Assembly: GCF_004116725.1 (NCBI RefSeq)
Contig: NZ_PDKG01000009.1
Coordinates: 1 to 64,000, forward strand
Length of the DNA stretch: 64,000 nt
Direction: 5' to 3'
Source of the DNA: Arcobacter sp. CECT 8986
GTDB taxonomy: Bacteria > Campylobacterota > Campylobacteria > Campylobacterales > Arcobacteraceae
Within the stretch, counting starts at the first letter, position 1. Every line of letters starts with the position of its first letter. The position numbers were made by a program, and so were the translations under genes. The notes beneath the pieces were generated by a model, which worked only from the letters and a program-made list of their open reading frames with translations, searched no databases and was not told the DNA's origin. Shown in pieces: positions 23,677 to 32,598 of this stretch.

Positions 23677-25455
23677 TTATAAATATTGTTTTTTGTACCA
23701 TCTAGAAAATATATATAAAGACCAAAGATGCTGTTTGAATTTTCTTGATTTAGCTAATTCATATATATGTTTAACATATTGCTCATTAAAAAGATTTGTT
23801 TGGCTATTTACTTCTAAAATAGTATCTAAAATAGAGTCTTTATACTCGTTGTGAATCCACTCATTAAAAGGTGAATTAAAACCTTTTTTTGTTCTTATTA
23901 TAATCTCATTAGGAATATATTTTGAAGCAATCTTCTTTAGTAAATATTTATTTGTATCGCCTACTTTTATTTGTGAATCTACACCAAACATATAATCAAC
24001 TAATCTATAATCTAAAAAAGGTGTTCTAACTTCCAAAGAGTTAGCCATAGAGATTTTATCAACTTTACTTAATAAACTCTGCCCTAACCAAACTTTTAAA
24101 TCTGTATAACACATCCAATCAACTGGGTCTTTTTTTGTAGCTTCAGTTTTAAAAGTTGGTACTTTTTTGAAAAGCTTTTTCTTTTGAATAGAAGTAAATA
24201 CTTCTCCAAAGCCATTATATAAAGTCTCTTTTTTTATAATTCTTCTTAAGTATTCGCTCTCTTTTGTATTATTTTGAAGAGCAGAGATAATTGAGTCTAA
24301 AAACTCGACTTGATTTGATTGTAATGTTTTTTCAAAATCATAATATTTTAAAAATTTAGCATAATTATCATATCCCAAGAATATTTCATCACTTCCTTCT
24401 CCACTAAGAACAGTCTTTATTCCTTGATTTTTAATCTTATTTATTAATAAATATAAAGGAAAAGCAGCACTATCTGCATGGGGCTCTTCTAGTGCATCTA
24501 AAACTGTTTCAAAACAATTAATAAACTCTTTTTGTCCTACAACTAAAGGGTGATGATTTGAGTTAATATGCTTTGCGGTAATTAAAGCATAATCTAACTC
24601 ACTATAATTTTTATAATCTTCATAGCCAACACTAAAAGTATTTATTTTTTTACCTGATATTTTTGTATAAAGTGCAGATATTAATGAACTATCAATTCCT
24701 CCACTTAGCAGTGAGGCTACTTCAACATCTGAAGTTAATCTTTGTTCTACACTATTTATTAGAAGCTCTTCAATATCTTTTAGTGCTGTTTGTTCATCTT
24801 TTATTTTTTTGTATGTATTTATTTTATAGTATTTTTTTATAGTAAGATTTTTATTTTCAAGGATTAAAAAGCTTGATGCTTCAAGCTTTTTTATATCTTG
24901 ATAAAAAGTGTTTTCACCTAAACTAACAAAATATTGCATATATTGAGATAATGCAACTTTATTTAATTTTGGAGTAGTTTTTAGTATTTCAAGAATAGAT
25001 TTAATAGATGAAGAGAATATAAATTTATTATCTTTAAAATAGTAAAAGAATGGTTTTTTACCATATCTATCCCTTGCGCAAAAGAAACTTTGTTCTTTCA
25101 TATCATAAATACAGAAGCTAAACATACCATTTAGATAGTTTAAAAACTCTTTTCCATACATTTGGTATAGTCTTATCAAAACTTCTGTATCTGATTTTGT
25201 TTTGCACTTTAAATTGTGTTGTTTTATAAGCTCTTGATAGTTATATATTTCACCATTAAATACTATTAATATTTCATCAAATATCATAGGTTGATTTGCT
25301 TCATTATCCAAATCAATAATAGATAGCCTTGTATGTGCAAAACTATTGTTGTCTATAGTTTTACTTGCTTGAAAATCAGGACCTCTATTCTCTATATATT
25401 TAATAGCATCTTTTAAATTATCAACTTCAAAATTAGCACCTAAAATACCACACAT
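23677..25455 (-). CDS. asnB: Asparagine synthase (glutamine-hydrolysing)
   Basis: 592 residues. Class II glutaminase domain begins MCGILG with catalytic Cys2; the synthetase domain has the PP-loop SGGIDSS (near 250), SGEGSDEIFLGYDNY (near 353) and KVDKISMANSLEVRTPFLD. It converts aspartate to asparagine with ATP. Such AsnB proteins also occur in surface-polysaccharide clusters, but no glycan genes are near. The ATG overlaps the stop codon of the upstream AEC transporter (TAATG), so expression is probably coupled to it. Confidence 0.93.
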   Translation of the reverse strand: MCGILGANFEVDNLKDAIKYIENRGPDFQASKTIDNNSFAHTRLSIIDLDNEANQPMIFDEILIVFNGEIYNYQELIKQHNLKCKTKSDTEVLIRLYQMYGKEFLNYLNGMFSFCIYDMKEQSFFCARDRYGKKPFFYYFKDNKFIFSSSIKSILEILKTTPKLNKVALSQYMQYFVSLGENTFYQDIKKLEASSFLILENKNLTIKKYYKINTYKKIKDEQTALKDIEELLINSVEQRLTSDVEVASLLSGGIDSSLISALYTKISGKKINTFSVGYEDYKNYSELDYALITAKHINSNHHPLVVGQKEFINCFETVLDALEEPHADSAAFPLYLLINKIKNQGIKTVLSGEGSDEIFLGYDNYAKFLKYYDFEKTLQSNQVEFLDSIISALQNNTKESEYLRRIIKKETLYNGFGEVFTSIQKKKLFKKVPTFKTEATKKDPVDWMCYTDLKVWLGQSLLSKVDKISMANSLEVRTPFLDYRLVDYMFGVDSQIKVGDTNKYLLKKIASKYIPNEIIIRTKKGFNSPFNEWIHNEYKDSILDTILEVNSQTNLFNEQYVKHIYELAKSRKFKQHLWSLYIFSRWYKKQYL

Positions 25456-26372
25456 TAAAAATCTCCAAGAAAATATTTTATTAGATGTATATAAAAATAT
25501 AATAGTGCAGAAAATATCACTGTTGATACTAATACACTAGCAGTTACATCATAGGGTTTACAGTTATATAAAGCAGCTAAATTTACATTATTAACTGCAA
25601 GTGGAACCATAAACTGCATCATTACAACAGAAGCAACATAGCTATTTAAATCACTATGTAAAACAAAAAATACTCCTACAATTGGAAGTAATATATGTTT
25701 TACAAGTGAAATATGTAAAGATAACTTCCAATTCATAGCTTTTATTTTTAGCTCACTTAAATATACACCAAATATTATTAGTTGTATTACAATAGCTGCA
25801 TATGCACCCATTTGTAAGATTTTTGAGATGTCTTTATGAATAGGAACTTGATAATGATTTATAATTATTGCAAATAGTGCAACCCAAAGACCAGGAAGTT
25901 TTAGTATTGATAAAATAGATTTTTTTATTGTAAAAGAGTCTTTTGCAAAGAAATAAACACTAAAAATATAAATAAAAAACATATTTGCAATATTTATTAT
26001 ACTTGTATAAGGAACAGATTGTTCACCAAATAGTGCAATACCAAGTGGAACACCAATATTACCTGTGTTTCCTACTAATGATACTGCTATAAATATAGTT
26101 CTATCTTTTGAATCTTTGAAAATCTTTTTTGAAATTATTAAAATAACAATTACAACACTAAATACAGCATAAAGATAAATAAGTGGTGACATGATAAATG
26201 CATAATCAATAGGTGCTCTTGTAAGTCCCCAAAATACTAAAATAGGTTGTAAAAAATAGAAAGATAAGATTACATAACTTTTTTCATCGATTCTCTCTTT
26301 GAACTTCTTTTTTAAAGTAAGACCAAGAAAAATGAAAAAATAAACAGGAATAACAGAAATTAAAGTTTCGAT
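25455..26372 (-). CDS. AEC (auxin efflux carrier) family transporter lacking a normal start codon
   Basis: The conventional ORF begins at 26192, but in-frame coding continues 60 codons upstream to 26372, directly after a TAA. The extension encodes a first membrane helix (ETLISVIPVYFFIFLGLTL) and a second (SYVILSFYFLQPILVFWGL), completing a normal 305-residue AEC protein; later parts show SLVGNTGNIGVPLG and the final MVPLAVNNVNLAALY. No ATG, GTG or TTG exists in the extension. ATC at 26370-26372 sits seven bases after AAAGG, so it is either a near-cognate start or a lost ATG. AEC proteins export or import organic anions or amino acids. asnB overlaps its stop. Confidence 0.68.
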   Translation of the reverse strand: METLISVIPVYFFIFLGLTLKKKFKERIDEKSYVILSFYFLQPILVFWGLTRAPIDYAFIMSPLIYLYAVFSVVIVILIISKKIFKDSKDRTIFIAVSLVGNTGNIGVPLGIALFGEQSVPYTSIINIANMFFIYIFSVYFFAKDSFTIKKSILSILKLPGLWVALFAIIINHYQVPIHKDISKILQMGAYAAIVIQLIIFGVYLSELKIKAMNWKLSLHISLVKHILLPIVGVFFVLHSDLNSYVASVVMMQFMVPLAVNNVNLAALYNCKPYDVTASVLVSTVIFSALLYFYIHLIKYFLGDF

Positions 26373-26444
26373 TTAAATGCCTTTATAAAATATAAATGCA
26401 ATTCTAACATAAAGTAGGAAAATATAAGAATAAGTGTTTAAAGG

Positions 26445-26466
26445 TTATGCCGTAATTACGACATAA
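26445..26466 (-). terminator. Hairpin at the 3' end of the phosphate transporter gene
   Basis: A 22-base palindrome (TTATGCCGTAA/TTACGACATAA) with one mismatch that is a G-U pair in the minus-strand RNA, overlapping the stop codon. It is followed by CCTTTAA, so the U-tract is weak. Confidence 0.5.
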
Positions 26467-28057
26467 TACCTTTTATCATAAAGAAAATAGATGCAGATAA
26501 TAAAGCAGCAGCAGGAACAGTAATTACCCATGCAGCAATGATTTTTTTAACAGCATCTCTTTTTACATATTTTACGCGTTTTTTAGCTTTGAAATCTCTT
26601 TTTTCAATTCTAACTTGTTCAACTTTCTCTTCAATCACTTTATAAAGTTCAACAATTCTAATATAGTCAGATTTACTTTTTTTCTCTTTATCTTCAAGTT
26701 CAATTAGTTCTTCTTCGTATTTTTCTAATACTTTTTTATCTTTTTTGAATTTTTTTCTAATATCACTTAACATTTTTGATTCACTAGAGTCTAAAAACTC
26801 TCTTAGGAACCCTACTCCAAAAACTCCACCAACAGCAATATGAGTTGAAGATACAGGAAGACCTAATTGACTAGCAATAATAACAGTAACTGCTGCTGCC
26901 ATTGCAATAGAGTATGCTCTTACTTGATCAAGTTCTGTTATTTCTGAACCAACAGTTTTAATAAGTTTTGGTCCATATAGTGCAAGACCAATTGCAATAC
27001 CAACTGCTCCTACAAACATTACCCAAAATGGAATACCAACTTTTGATGCGATTTCAGCATTCATAACAGCATCATTAATAGCTGCAAGTGGTCCAATTGC
27101 ATTTGCTACATCATTTGCACCATGAGCAAAAGATAAAAGAGCAGCAGCAAAAATTAAAGGAATAGTAAATAGTGAGTTGATACCAATTCTATTGTTTTCT
27201 ATTTTACTAGAGGCTTTTACAATTAAAGGTTTTACAAGAAAGAATGTAATTACAGCAATAATAAAACCAATTGTTAAAGCAATTGAGAAATCTAATTTTA
27301 TAAGCTTTTTTACACCTTTTAAAATTAAATATGTTGAGAATGCCCAAGCCATGAAAGCTACTAAATATGGAACAAACTTATTTGCAGCAGTTATCATATC
27401 TTTTTGAAACATTATTTTCTTTTTAATAAAAAACAGAAAGGATGCTGCTATTATTCCACCTAAAATTGGTGAGATTATCCATGATGCTGCGATTTTACCC
27501 ATTGTTCCCCATGAAACAATACTAAATCCAGCAGCAGCTATTCCTGCTCCCATAACTCCACCAACAATTGAGTGAGTTGTTGAAACTGGAGCTCCAACAG
27601 AAGTAGCAAAGTTTAACCATAGTGCAGCTGATAAAAGTGCAGCTGTCATTGCCCAAATGAAAATATCAGGATTTGATATTAAAGCTGGGTCAATAATTCC
27701 TTTTTTTATTGTTTTTACAACATCTCCACCTGCTATTAAAGCTCCAAGTGCTTCAAATGTTGCTGCTATTACAATAGCCCAAAACATTGTCATTGCTTTT
27801 GAACCAACCGCTGGTCCAACATTATTTGCAACATCATTTGCTCCAATATTCATAGCCATATAAGCACCAAAAACAGCACCAATAACTAAAAATGAATTAT
27901 TTGGAACATTACCATGTGAAGTGTAACTCCATAAGAATACAACTACAATAAATAGTAGCCCTAATGAAAGTTTAGCAAAGCCGGGAAGTGTTTTTTCTGC
28001 AGCTTTGTCCATTTTATTGATTGTTTCAAAATCCAATGTAACCCTTTGTGTAACCAT
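26456..28057 (-). CDS. pit: PiT-family inorganic phosphate transporter
   Basis: A 533-residue inner-membrane protein with the duplicated PiT signature: GANDVANNVGPAVGSKAM (near 72-89) and GANDVANAIGPLAAI (near 312-326), each followed by GAPVSTTHSIVGG and GLPVSSTHIAVGG. It is a low-affinity metal-phosphate/H+ symporter family. Between the second signature and the last helix is a Lys/Glu-rich predicted coiled coil of about 85 residues (roughly 425-510), probably cytoplasmic. No PhoU-like partner is adjacent. Confidence 0.92.
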   Translation of the reverse strand: MVTQRVTLDFETINKMDKAAEKTLPGFAKLSLGLLFIVVVFLWSYTSHGNVPNNSFLVIGAVFGAYMAMNIGANDVANNVGPAVGSKAMTMFWAIVIAATFEALGALIAGGDVVKTIKKGIIDPALISNPDIFIWAMTAALLSAALWLNFATSVGAPVSTTHSIVGGVMGAGIAAAGFSIVSWGTMGKIAASWIISPILGGIIAASFLFFIKKKIMFQKDMITAANKFVPYLVAFMAWAFSTYLILKGVKKLIKLDFSIALTIGFIIAVITFFLVKPLIVKASSKIENNRIGINSLFTIPLIFAAALLSFAHGANDVANAIGPLAAINDAVMNAEIASKVGIPFWVMFVGAVGIAIGLALYGPKLIKTVGSEITELDQVRAYSIAMAAAVTVIIASQLGLPVSSTHIAVGGVFGVGFLREFLDSSESKMLSDIRKKFKKDKKVLEKYEEELIELEDKEKKSKSDYIRIVELYKVIEEKVEQVRIEKRDFKAKKRVKYVKRDAVKKIIAAWVITVPAAALLSASIFFMIKGIMS

Positions 28058-28080
28058 TTCGTAATCTAATATACTTACTA

Positions 28081-28103
28081 TTGTAATGGATAATTCATTA
28101 CAA
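28081..28103. promoter_or_regulatory. Inverted repeat upstream of the phosphate transporter gene
   Basis: TTGTAATG (28081-28088) and CATTACAA (28096-28103) lie 24-46 bases before the pit start. A second repeat, ATATAACT/AGTTATAT, is at 28128-28148. The rest of the 239-base gap is AT-rich with promoter-like TATAAT sequences and no ORF. Possible operator; no known box recognised. Confidence 0.35.
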
Positions 28104-28296
28104 AAACTTTAATTAAGCTTAATCTTTATATAACTAAAGGAGTTATATTATTTAATTTCTCTATATAATATTCTTAATTTTTTTATAAATTTAATCTATT
28201 TTTGTAAATTAAAAAATGTTTTAATTTCTTTTATTTAATTCATATTTAAGAGTTTATATATATAATAGTAATAAAATATAGATAAAAGGAGTAAGA

Positions 28297-28515
28297 ATGT
28301 TAACAATAAGAATCTTAACATCATCAGATATTCCAAAAATCAATAAAATCAAAAAAGAGTTTGATATCTTTAGAGTTGTAGATACAAATCAAGGTAAGCT
28401 TGAGATGGTTGAACTTTTTAATAAAGATGGAGTTTTTCGAGGTTTTGGAAAGGATACTAAGGCTGCTTTTAAAAAAGCAAAAAGAGTTTTAACAAACTTT
28501 TATAGGAATAAATAA
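28297..28515 (+). CDS. Small basic protein of unknown function
   Basis: 72 residues, starting ATG with AAAAGGAG six bases upstream. Not recognised. The protein is basic, with a strand-like start MLTIRILTSSDIPK, a likely strand pair around KLEMVELFNKDGVFRGFG, and a Lys-rich C-terminal helix AAFKKAKRVLTNFY. No membrane segment or signal peptide. It stands alone between pit and the helicase gene, converging on the latter. Good ribosome-binding site and terminator argue it is a real gene. Confidence 0.72.
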   Translation: MLTIRILTSSDIPKINKIKKEFDIFRVVDTNQGKLEMVELFNKDGVFRGFGKDTKAAFKKAKRVLTNFYRNK

Positions 28516-28533
28516 GTGAAAATTCACTTATTT
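28510..28533. terminator. Bidirectional terminator between small gene and DEAD-box helicase
   Basis: An 11-bp perfect stem (28510-28520 with 28523-28533) followed by ATTTAG on the plus strand overlaps the stop of the small gene and precedes the stop of the convergent helicase gene. Confidence 0.7.
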
Positions 28534-28542
28534 ATTTAGAAA

Positions 28543-30030
28543 TTAGTGTTTTCTTCTATTTGAAGAAGATGATGATTGACCTGATCTATTTCTAGAACCT
28601 CCACCACCATTTCTATTTCTTCCACCGTTTCTATTTCCGCCACCATTTCGGCTTCCACCTCTTGGTCTTCTTCTATTTCCACCTCTGTCATTTCCACCAG
28701 TTCTTGCAATATTAGCGATTAATCTTTCAATATCTTTTTTAGATTTACCAATATTGTTATTACCTTTAACAAATGTTGAGTTTGTAAGCATAGAAGCAAG
28801 TTTAAATGCAATTGTTGAGATATCATACTCTTCTTTTAAAGACTCTACAACTTCTAAAGCTGAATCATAAACTTTTTGCTCTTTAATTTTTTCAATTAAA
28901 CTATGAGTTTTTTTATCTTTAACAGATTTGATATCTGGAACTGTTTTTGCTTCAAGTTTTCCACCAGTAGTTTTTTCGATTTTTTGAATCATTTTAAACT
29001 CATGAGGAGAAACTATTGATATAGCAGCACCTTCTTTACCTGCTCTACCAGTTCTTCCAATTCTATGTACATAGCTTTCAGAATCAAATGGCATATGGTA
29101 ATTAAATACATGTGTAACATCATTTACATCAAGACCACGTGCAGCAACATCTGTTGCAATAAGAATCTCTAATTTACCTTTTTTAAATGCTGTAATAACT
29201 TCTTCTCTTTGTCTTTGCTCCATATCACCATGAAGTCCTTTTGCACTGTATCCAAGAGATACTAGGAATGTAGATAATCTATCCACTTCCTTTTTTGTGC
29301 GACAAAAAATTATCGATTTTTCAGGGTTTTTAAAATCATATAATCTAACTAATGCAGCATCTCTTTCATACTCATCAACTACATAATAAGATTGTTTGAT
29401 TTTTGAGTTTGTAACTTCACTTTTTGTAATTGTAACAAACTCAGGTTCTTTTAGAATTGTTTTTGCTAATTGTCTAATTGCATTTGGCATTGTTGCTGAA
29501 AATAGAAGTGTTTGTCTATCTTCTGGCATAAATGTAAAGATTTCTTTAATATCATCTAAAAATCCCATATCTAGCATTTCATCTGCTTCATCTAAGATTA
29601 CATAGCTTGGATTAATAGTAATTTTTTTATCTCTTAAAAGATCTAAAAATCTTCCTGGAGTTGCTATTAATACAGATGCATTTGAGATATGTTTTAATTG
29701 TCTACTATAAGATTGTCCACCATATACTGTTGCTGTGTTTATACCTAAGTTTTTACCAAATTTAAATATTTCATCAGAAACTTGCATAGCAAGTTCTCTT
29801 GTAGGAACAATAACTACTGCTTCCACTTCTTTATTGCATTTCATCATATTTAATACTGGTAATCCAAACGCTGCTGTTTTCCCTGTTCCTGTGTGAGCTT
29901 GCCCCACAATGTCTTTACCACTTAAAATTATAGGAATTGCATCTTGCTGTATAGGGCTTGGTTCTGTAAACCCAGCATCGTCGATTGATTTTTGTAAATT
30001 TTTTTTGAAATTGAACTCTTGAAAAGTCAC
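28543..30030 (-). CDS. DEAD-box RNA helicase with Gly/Asn/Arg-rich tail
   Basis: 495 residues from a GTG start (AAGGT upstream). Q motif FTEPSPIQQD (21-30), motif I AHTGTGKT (45-52), PTRELA, DEAD in VILDEADEMLD, SAT, and the C-terminal GLHGDMEQ, ATDVAARGLD and HRIGRTGRAG motifs are all intact. The last ~50 residues are a disordered Arg/Gly/Asn tail with RGG-like repeats. Size and tail resemble H. pylori RhpA, the single DEAD-box helicase that partners RNase J, and other CsdA/RhlE relatives. Likely roles are RNA decay and ribosome assembly in the cold (inference). Confidence 0.92.
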   Translation of the reverse strand: MTFQEFNFKKNLQKSIDDAGFTEPSPIQQDAIPIILSGKDIVGQAHTGTGKTAAFGLPVLNMMKCNKEVEAVVIVPTRELAMQVSDEIFKFGKNLGINTATVYGGQSYSRQLKHISNASVLIATPGRFLDLLRDKKITINPSYVILDEADEMLDMGFLDDIKEIFTFMPEDRQTLLFSATMPNAIRQLAKTILKEPEFVTITKSEVTNSKIKQSYYVVDEYERDAALVRLYDFKNPEKSIIFCRTKKEVDRLSTFLVSLGYSAKGLHGDMEQRQREEVITAFKKGKLEILIATDVAARGLDVNDVTHVFNYHMPFDSESYVHRIGRTGRAGKEGAAISIVSPHEFKMIQKIEKTTGGKLEAKTVPDIKSVKDKKTHSLIEKIKEQKVYDSALEVVESLKEEYDISTIAFKLASMLTNSTFVKGNNNIGKSKKDIERLIANIARTGGNDRGGNRRRPRGGSRNGGGNRNGGRNRNGGGGSRNRSGQSSSSSNRRKH

Positions 30031-30224
30031 TTTTTACCTTCGTATATTTGAATTTAAAATACACTGTTATATAACTTTTTGTTCTATTTAAAAACTATGA
30101 TAAATAATTGGAAGTCAATAATTTAAAATCTTTGATTCGTAGCTGTTACGATTAACAGTAAATAGTATATAATTGTGTATAATAATTAGCGCGAGTATAT
30201 CTAAATTAATATAAATTTAAGCTT

Positions 30225-30253
30225 TATAGACTAGAGTAATTTTCTAGTCTATA
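30225..30253 (-). terminator. Terminator after accC
   Basis: An 11-bp perfect inverted repeat (30225-30235 with 30243-30253, loop of 7) lies 12 bases downstream of the accC stop. The rest of the 234-base gap 30031-30264 holds only a short hairpin at 30143-30158 and AT-rich promoter-like sequence for the helicase gene. Confidence 0.6.
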
Positions 30254-30264
30254 AATTAAAGGTC

Positions 30265-31605
30265 TTAACCTTTGTAGTTTTCTAAATATTTTGTGTCGTA
30301 GTTATTGTTTTTGAAGTCTTCATTATTCATCATTTTCATGTGGAATGGAATTGTAGTTTTAATTCCTTCAACTTCAAACTCATTTAACGCTCTTTTCATA
30401 ATATTGATAGCTTTATCTCTATCTCTTCCCCAAACGATTAGTTTCCCAATCATTGAATCATAATATGGAGGAACAACATAGTTTGTATAAACGTGAGAGT
30501 CAACTCTTACATTTCTACCACCTGGTACCATCCATTGTTTTACTTTTCCTGGGCAAGGTAAGAATGAAACTGGATCTTCAGCTGTAATTCTACACTCAAT
30601 AGCATGACCTTTAAAAGTAATACTTTCTTGAGGAGGAACTTCTTCACCCTCTGCTACTTTAATCATAAGTTCAATAATATCAATACCAGATACCATTTCA
30701 GAAACTGGGTGCTCAACTTGAAGTCTTGTATTCATTTCCATGAAATAGAAGTTTTGTTGGTCATCTGCTAAAAATTCAAATGTACCAGCACCTTCATAGT
30801 TTAAGTATTTAGTAGCTTTAACTGCAACTTCATGAAGATTTTTTCTTGTCTCTTCACTTAATAAGATTGCAGGAGACTCTTCAAGTACTTTTTGATGTCT
30901 TCTTTGTAAAGAACAATCTCTTTCACCTATATGAATAGCATTACCATGTGAATCACCAACCACTTGAACTTCAATGTGTCTTGGGTTATTGATAAATCTC
31001 TCAAGGTACATAGTTCCATCACCAAATGCCGCAAGAGCTTCAGATGAAGCTGCCATAAATAAATGGTCGAATTCTGATTCTTCATTGATAAGTCTCATAC
31101 CTCTACCACCACCACCAGCAGCAGCTTTAGCCATGATAGGATAACCAATTTCTCTAGCTATTTTTCTACCCTCTTCTACTGAATGAATAGAACCTTCACT
31201 ACCTGGAACAACAGGAACACCTGCTCTTACCATTTCATCTTTTGCTTTAGATTTATCAGCCATTTTTTCCATTACTTCAACAGAAGGACCAATAAATTTA
31301 ATATTATGTAATCTACAAATTTCTACAAAATCTTGATTTTCAGATAAAAATCCATAACCTGGAAAAATTGCATCACAGCCAGTCATTTCTGCTGCTGTTA
31401 TAATTGCTGGTATATTTAAGTATGAATCAACTGATTTTGCTCCACCAATACATACAGCTTCATCTGCATGTTTTAAATATGATGCTTCTTTATCACCTGC
31501 ACTATAAATTGCAACTGATTTTTTCCCCATCTCTCTTATTGTTCTAATAGCTCTTTGAACAATTTCACCTCTGTTAGCTATTAAAATTTTCTTAATTTCA
31601 GCCAT
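30265..31605 (-). CDS. accC: Biotin carboxylase subunit of acetyl-CoA carboxylase
   Basis: A 446-residue ATP-grasp enzyme that carboxylates biotin on BCCP, the first step of fatty acid synthesis. It shows KILIANRGEIVQRAIR at the N-terminus, the glycine-rich lid AKAAAGGGGRGMR (about 160-172), ERDCSLQRRHQKV and MNTRLQVEHPVSEM. Length is normal (~447). It lies 13 bases downstream of accB; the two form an operon read from a divergent promoter near 32118. Confidence 0.96.
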   Translation of the reverse strand: MAEIKKILIANRGEIVQRAIRTIREMGKKSVAIYSAGDKEASYLKHADEAVCIGGAKSVDSYLNIPAIITAAEMTGCDAIFPGYGFLSENQDFVEICRLHNIKFIGPSVEVMEKMADKSKAKDEMVRAGVPVVPGSEGSIHSVEEGRKIAREIGYPIMAKAAAGGGGRGMRLINEESEFDHLFMAASSEALAAFGDGTMYLERFINNPRHIEVQVVGDSHGNAIHIGERDCSLQRRHQKVLEESPAILLSEETRKNLHEVAVKATKYLNYEGAGTFEFLADDQQNFYFMEMNTRLQVEHPVSEMVSGIDIIELMIKVAEGEEVPPQESITFKGHAIECRITAEDPVSFLPCPGKVKQWMVPGGRNVRVDSHVYTNYVVPPYYDSMIGKLIVWGRDRDKAINIMKRALNEFEVEGIKTTIPFHMKMMNNEDFKNNNYDTKYLENYKG

Positions 31606-31618
31606 ATTTAGCTCTTTC

Positions 31619-32086
31619 TTATAATTTTTCTATAGCAAATAGTGGCATATCGTATTCAACAGGGTCTGCATCATTTACTAATACTTCTAAAATTCTGCAA
31701 TCACATTCTGCTTCAACTTCATTCATAATTTTCATAGCTTCTAAGATACATAAAGTTTGACCTTTTTTAACTGTATCTCCAGCTTTTACGAATGCTGGTG
31801 TGTTAGGTGATGGTGCAGTATAAAATGTTCCTACCATTGGTGAGTTAATAGTGTCAGAACAAGTTTGATTTCCTTTTTCTGTTGTGCATGAAGTTTCTGT
31901 TGGAGCACTAATAGATGGAATTGCAGCTGGTGCAGCTTGTACTGCTTGTGCAACAGGAGCCATCTCTACTGTTCCGTCAAAACCTTTCCCCATAGAAATC
32001 TCAAAATCGCCCTCTTTAATTTTTAATTTGTTAAGTTCGCTTTTGTCAAATACTTTAATAAGTTCTTTAATTTCTTTAAAATCCAT
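31619..32086 (-). CDS. accB: Biotin carboxyl carrier protein of acetyl-CoA carboxylase
   Basis: A 155-residue BCCP. The biotinylated lysine is Lys119 in EAMKIMNEV, within a lipoyl/biotinyl domain (about 80-153) that includes the usual thumb region. An Ala/Pro/Gln-rich linker (about 42-63) precedes it. Just before the domain is a short segment with Cys67 and Cys76 (SCTTEKGNQTCS), not usual in well-known AccB proteins; Cys113, Cys128 and Cys130 are also present. It is the first gene of accBC. Confidence 0.95.
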   Translation of the reverse strand: MDFKEIKELIKVFDKSELNKLKIKEGDFEISMGKGFDGTVEMAPVAQAVQAAPAAIPSISAPTETSCTTEKGNQTCSDTINSPMVGTFYTAPSPNTPAFVKAGDTVKKGQTLCILEAMKIMNEVEAECDCRILEVLVNDADPVEYDMPLFAIEKL

Positions 32087-32112
32087 ATGACGTACCTTTT
32101 TTATAAAATTTC

Positions 32113-32125
32113 GCTATAATATAGC
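32113..32125. promoter_or_regulatory. Overlapping divergent promoter elements for accBC and the dCMP deaminase gene
   Basis: The 13-base palindrome GCTATAATATAGC holds TATAAT on the plus strand (32115-32120) and TATATT on the minus strand (complement of 32118-32123). Each is placed suitably before its gene (GTG at 32164; accB start at 32086), so the two -10 elements overlap. Confidence 0.5.
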
Positions 32126-32163
32126 AAAAAAATGATTATAAGCTAATTTAAAATGGAGAATAT

Positions 32164-32598
32164 GTGTTAAATGATAGAAATTTTGTAAATATTGCACATG
32201 AAATTGCAAGTGCTTCAAAGTGCGTATCAAAGCAAGTGGGAGCAGTTATAGTAAAAGATGGAAGAATTTTATCAACAGGATACAATGGAACACCTTCTGG
32301 ATATGTAAATTGTAGTGAACATTGGCATGATGAGTATACAAAAGAGCATCACGAGTGGTCAAAAACTTATGAAATACATGCAGAAATGAATGCAATAATT
32401 TGGGCAGCAAGAAAAGGTATAAGTATAGAAGATGCCACTATTTATGTAACTTTAGAACCATGTTCTGAGTGTTCAAAGAATTTAATTGCAAGTGGAATTA
32501 AAAGAATAGTATATGATAGACCCTATGAACATACAAATTCTGAAGTTGTAGAGAAGTTTATTAAAGAAAATGGAGTAATAATAGAGCAAATTAAATAA
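32164..32598 (+). CDS. dCMP deaminase family protein (ComEB-like)
   Basis: A 144-residue zinc-dependent deaminase. HAEMNAI (His72, Glu74) and PCSECS (Cys100, Cys103) form the zinc and proton-shuttle site; an insertion with CSEHWHDEYTKEHHEW (about 50-65) matches dCMP deaminases that bind an extra zinc. It would give dUMP for thymidylate synthesis. The start is GTG at 32164 with GGAG upstream; an ATG two bases earlier is out of frame and stops at once. It overlaps the next gene by one base. Confidence 0.87.
   Translation: MLNDRNFVNIAHEIASASKCVSKQVGAVIVKDGRILSTGYNGTPSGYVNCSEHWHDEYTKEHHEWSKTYEIHAEMNAIIWAARKGISIEDATIYVTLEPCSECSKNLIASGIKRIVYDRPYEHTNSEVVEKFIKENGVIIEQIK

Noticed and set aside
23621-23854. 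77-codon plus-strand ORF over the end of asnB
   Set aside because: Mostly antisense to asnB, with no ribosome-binding site or family features.
25455-26192. AEC gene starting at the ATG at 26192
   Set aside because: It would drop two membrane helices; the 60 upstream in-frame codons clearly continue the family sequence.
29136-29141. CACGTG inside the helicase gene as another parS
   Set aside because: Only the six-base centre matches; the flanks (AGAC/CAGC) do not fit GTTTCACGTGAAAC.
30143-30158. Small hairpin CTGTTA/TAACAG upstream of the helicase gene as an sRNA or riboswitch
   Set aside because: Only six base pairs, no terminator nearby and no known structure.
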